Assembly (NCBI GenBank): GCA_002292925.1
Contig: DBCF01000278.1
Coordinates: 10,107-17,526 of the forward strand
Source: Roseiflexaceae bacterium UBA965
Lineage (GTDB): Bacteria; Chloroflexota; Chloroflexia; Chloroflexales; Roseiflexaceae
DNA: 7,420 nt
Direction of reading: 5' to 3'
The notes below the pieces were generated by a model that ran no database searches, was not told the origin of the DNA, and saw only the letters and a program-made list of their open reading frames with translations. Shown here piece after piece: positions 5,533 through 7,420 of the stretch; the stretch's first letter is position 1; each line of letters opens with the position of its first letter. Made by a program: the position numbers and the translations under genes.

Positions 5533-7032
5533 CTAACCTTGGCGATTTTGGGCGAGTCCGAGCTCGACCAATTCGACGGTGACTTCAGGGGCATTGCGTT
5601 GGCGAGCAATCCCTTCAATCGCCATCTGTAGTTGACGTGATGCCGATATCCGCGGCAAGTAGGGCAGCTTTTCGAGTTCTTTGTCGAGGATGGCACGAGC
5701 CTCATTGTTCCACGGCAAATTCCCTAGGTTGCTGTCACCAGCTGGCGTTGGTGTCCCGGCGGCGTTGGCGCGTTGGTTGGCATAGGCGCCATCGACCGGC
5801 AAGAAATTGAGCAGACCATCATATAACCGATTCATGATTTCTTGCACGAGATAGACACAGCCTCGATACCCCATGTAGGGCGTGCCGACGGCCCGTCGTA
5901 CTCCCGGCCCGGGGAATCCGGCTGGTACAAAGTTGGTGTATTTTGCGCCAGATTCACGCAAATAAATTCGCTCATTCATGGTGCCAAAGATAAATGAGGG
6001 TGCCCGTTTATGGATGTGTTGACGGATTGCTTCGTTGTCATAATCACCGGGGCGACGGGGGCGTGCCGACGCAAACGCCACTTTCATCCCCAATTCATCC
6101 CCCAAAAAGCGCACAATTCCCTCGGCATGTGACAATCCAGCGACTACACCGATATCGATTGTGCCAAACCAGTCCCCTTGGGGGCCGCGCCACAAATCCC
6201 ATACCGCCTGCAAGGTGGTGCGTTTTTCACGGCGGATAAAGGCTTCGGCCTTGTCACTCGTCCCCAACAATTGCCCCAATTGGCGCACAAACGCCACGCT
6301 GTCTTGCATCCCAAAGGGCGAGTACAACACCGGTTTGCCCAATTCGTTGGCCAGCCCGGTGCCGAATTCTTTGTAGAGCACGACATTGACTGCTGCTGCC
6401 GCTAGGCGTGGGGTCTCACTCAGGGTAGTTTCGTAGGGGTAGACCATGTTGATGGTACCACCAGCACCTTCGATCATGCGCGTGATTTCGGTTAATTCTG
6501 ACGGTGCATTAAAGCACCCATAGGTTGGTCCGATAATGTTGACGGCGGTGGGGATGGTGGCGATTTCGCCGGCGTGGGGTTCACCGTATTCGCTCCACAG
6601 CCAGCGCAACACGCGGTCACGCCCAGCCCATTCGTCTTCGGCCAGTGAATTACTATAATAAAACCGTGTCCCCACCCCGAGTTGGCGTACCAACGATGAA
6701 TGGTCAGACCCAATCATTTCGGATTCAGCCGTTGACACCACGATGACATGCTTGTTGTCGAGCACCCCAGTGGCTGCCAGATTTTCGTAGGTCCATTTGA
6801 CTTTATCGGCGGTGCCTTTGCCGCCCACTTCTTGTTCGGTCATCGTGGCCGGGGTGAGGTTTTCGATATGGGGGATGGCGTCGGTATAGTCCGGTACTGC
6901 CGTGCCCACCAAATTAAAACAGCCAACGGGGGCGTCACATATTACATGCACATCAGGCATGGGACACATTGTCCAAATCGCAGCCCAATAGCCACTTGTA
7001 TCTGATAAATCACGGATTACAACAGGGGGCAT
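5533..7032 (-). CDS. bchZ: Chlorophyllide a oxidoreductase subunit BchZ
   Basis: The 499-residue BchZ subunit of COR is a nitrogenase-like enzyme. BchY-BchZ, fed with electrons by the BchX ATPase, reduces the C7=C8 bond of ring B of chlorin substrates on the way to bacteriochlorophyllide a. The N-terminus has SGYWAAIWT (13-21) and DAPVGCFNL (33-41), in which Cys38 sits where BchZ supplies a ligand to the intersubunit [4Fe-4S] cluster. Further matches are STAESEMIGSD (100-110), NIIGPTYGCFNAPSEL (165-180) and GFPGPGVRRAVGTPYMGYRG (372-391). A C-terminal PCP_red-like domain (about 438-486, LPWNNEARAIL...) is typical of the BchB/BchZ subunits. Length is normal for the family. The ATG at 7032 is supported by AGAGGAA six bases upstream. 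It follows bchY in the same direction with a 76-base gap that contains a stem-loop. The cytoplasmic enzyme is oxygen-sensitive, as expected of its class. Confidence 0.97.
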   Translation of the reverse strand: MPPVVIRDLSDTSGYWAAIWTMCPMPDVHVICDAPVGCFNLVGTAVPDYTDAIPHIENLTPATMTEQEVGGKGTADKVKWTYENLAATGVLDNKHVIVVSTAESEMIGSDHSSLVRQLGVGTRFYYSNSLAEDEWAGRDRVLRWLWSEYGEPHAGEIATIPTAVNIIGPTYGCFNAPSELTEITRMIEGAGGTINMVYPYETTLSETPRLAAAAVNVVLYKEFGTGLANELGKPVLYSPFGMQDSVAFVRQLGQLLGTSDKAEAFIRREKRTTLQAVWDLWRGPQGDWFGTIDIGVVAGLSHAEGIVRFLGDELGMKVAFASARPRRPGDYDNEAIRQHIHKRAPSFIFGTMNERIYLRESGAKYTNFVPAGFPGPGVRRAVGTPYMGYRGCVYLVQEIMNRLYDGLLNFLPVDGAYANQRANAAGTPTPAGDSNLGNLPWNNEARAILDKELEKLPYLPRISASRQLQMAIEGIARQRNAPEVTVELVELGLAQNRQG

Positions 7033-7038
7033 AATTGA

Positions 7039-7045
7039 TTCCTCT
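7039..7045 (-). promoter_or_regulatory. Ribosome binding site of bchZ
   Basis: AGAGGAA on the minus strand, six bases before the ATG at 7032-7030, is a good Shine-Dalgarno match and supports this start. It gives bchZ independent initiation rather than coupling to bchY, whose stop is 76 bases upstream. Confidence 0.7.
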
Positions 7046-7063
7046 CGGCCGTATTACAACGTA

Positions 7064-7094
7064 CCATATACGGCAGGGGAACTGTCGTATATAG
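7064..7094 (-). promoter_or_regulatory. Stem-loop between bchY and bchZ
   Basis: ATATACG (7066-7072) pairs with CGTATAT (7086-7092). Inside are one mismatch (7073/7085), a CAG/CTG stem (7074-7076 with 7082-7084) and a 5-base loop. In the minus-strand RNA a G-U and a C-G pair extend the base to 7064/7094. It begins 14 bases after the bchY stop and lies 31 bases before the bchZ start, upstream of the ribosome binding site. There is no T-run, so processing or stability of the bchYZ message is more likely than termination. Confidence 0.5.
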
Positions 7095-7108
7095 TTGCGA
7101 TAATGCGG

Positions 7109-7420
7109 TTAGTCAGCAAAAAACTCTTGCATCCAGCGGTATTTGTCACCTTTGGTCAGTACACTCGCCACAAAATCAATGGTCGCTGCCATCCCACCCA
7201 TCAAAAAGAACGGACGTGACGCCAGTTGATTGGTGAAATACATCGCTGGGATGCCGCGCTCTTTGGCGGCACTCGCAAGGGGTGTCGTACCAAACACCAA
7301 GTCGGGGTGATAACGATCAATCGCCGCAATATCTTCTTCGAGGGCTTTGCGATAAATGACTTCTTTGGTGCCGTGGGCCTTGAGCCACAATTCATCGGGC
7401 AATACCAATGGATCTTGGCC
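7109..7420 (-). CDS. bchY: Chlorophyllide a oxidoreductase subunit BchY (C-terminal fragment, runs off the window)
   Basis: The last 103 residues of an open frame that enters from the right edge (first visible residues GQDPLVLPDELW) and ends at TAA. The segment YHPDLVFGTTPLASAAKE, followed by a GIPAMYFTNQLASRPFF motif and a C-terminal helical tail ending in MQEFFAD, matches the end of BchY. There the usual form is a 'DLVxGTTP' strand, then 'IPAxYFTNxxxxRP'. BchY pairs with BchZ as the catalytic heterotetramer of COR and supplies most of the cluster cysteines, which lie in the N-terminal part not seen here. A TTG near the visible edge (7408) is internal and not the start. The position directly upstream of bchZ supports the call. 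bchX may lie further to the right, but that cannot be seen. Confidence 0.92.
   Translation of the reverse strand, partial: GQDPLVLPDELWLKAHGTKEVIYRKALEEDIAAIDRYHPDLVFGTTPLASAAKERGIPAMYFTNQLASRPFFLMGGMAATIDFVASVLTKGDKYRWMQEFFAD

Noticed and set aside
5430..5705. 91-residue minus-strand ORF running out of the end of bchZ toward yggS
   Set aside because: Overlaps the conserved C-terminal domain of bchZ in another frame, has no family signature, and only passes through the stem-loop region.

Overview
The window most likely comes from a phototrophic bacterium that makes bacteriochlorophyll. Its right end carries bchZ and the 3' end of bchY, two subunits of the nitrogenase-like chlorophyllide a oxidoreductase (COR). 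The protein sequences, the moderate GC content and the neighbourhood suggest a filamentous anoxygenic phototroph of the Chloroflexota (Chloroflexales). That placement is an inference and could not be tested here. Coding density is very high and no mobile element, tRNA, rRNA or CRISPR array was seen.

Layout. Positions 1-110 are a leader with an extended -10 element. Positions 111-1804 hold a plus-strand, overlapping two-gene unit: a COG0701-type (DUF318/UPF0718) permease and its usual partner, a TIGR03943/DUF1980 membrane protein (the B. subtilis YcgR/YcgQ pair). It converges with a minus-strand block, with only 10 bases between the two stop codons. Read from right to left, that block is bchY (partial), bchZ, yggS (PLP-homeostasis protein) and a 957-residue LanM-like protein. 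A 16-pair stem-loop lies between bchZ and yggS, and a smaller one between bchY and bchZ. yggS and the LanM-like gene overlap by four bases (GTGA) and are probably translationally coupled.

How the genes work together. BchY and BchZ form the catalytic component of COR, which receives electrons from BchX (not in the window) in bacteriochlorophyllide synthesis. YggS is a general PLP carrier/homeostasis protein. The permease pair is probably one membrane complex with an unknown, possibly metal- or thiol-related, substrate.

The most unusual gene is the LanM-like one. It keeps the layout of a class II lanthipeptide synthetase (DUF4135 plus LanC cyclase). By hand alignment, however, the kinase/lyase domain has lost the catalytic Lys, His and Asn, and the cyclase domain has Phe in place of the active-site His. 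The three zinc ligands are present as Cys/Cys-Cys (the 'CCG' form). With no precursor peptide, transporter or protease in the window, it looks like a long, intact pseudo-synthetase rather than a conventional lantibiotic enzyme.
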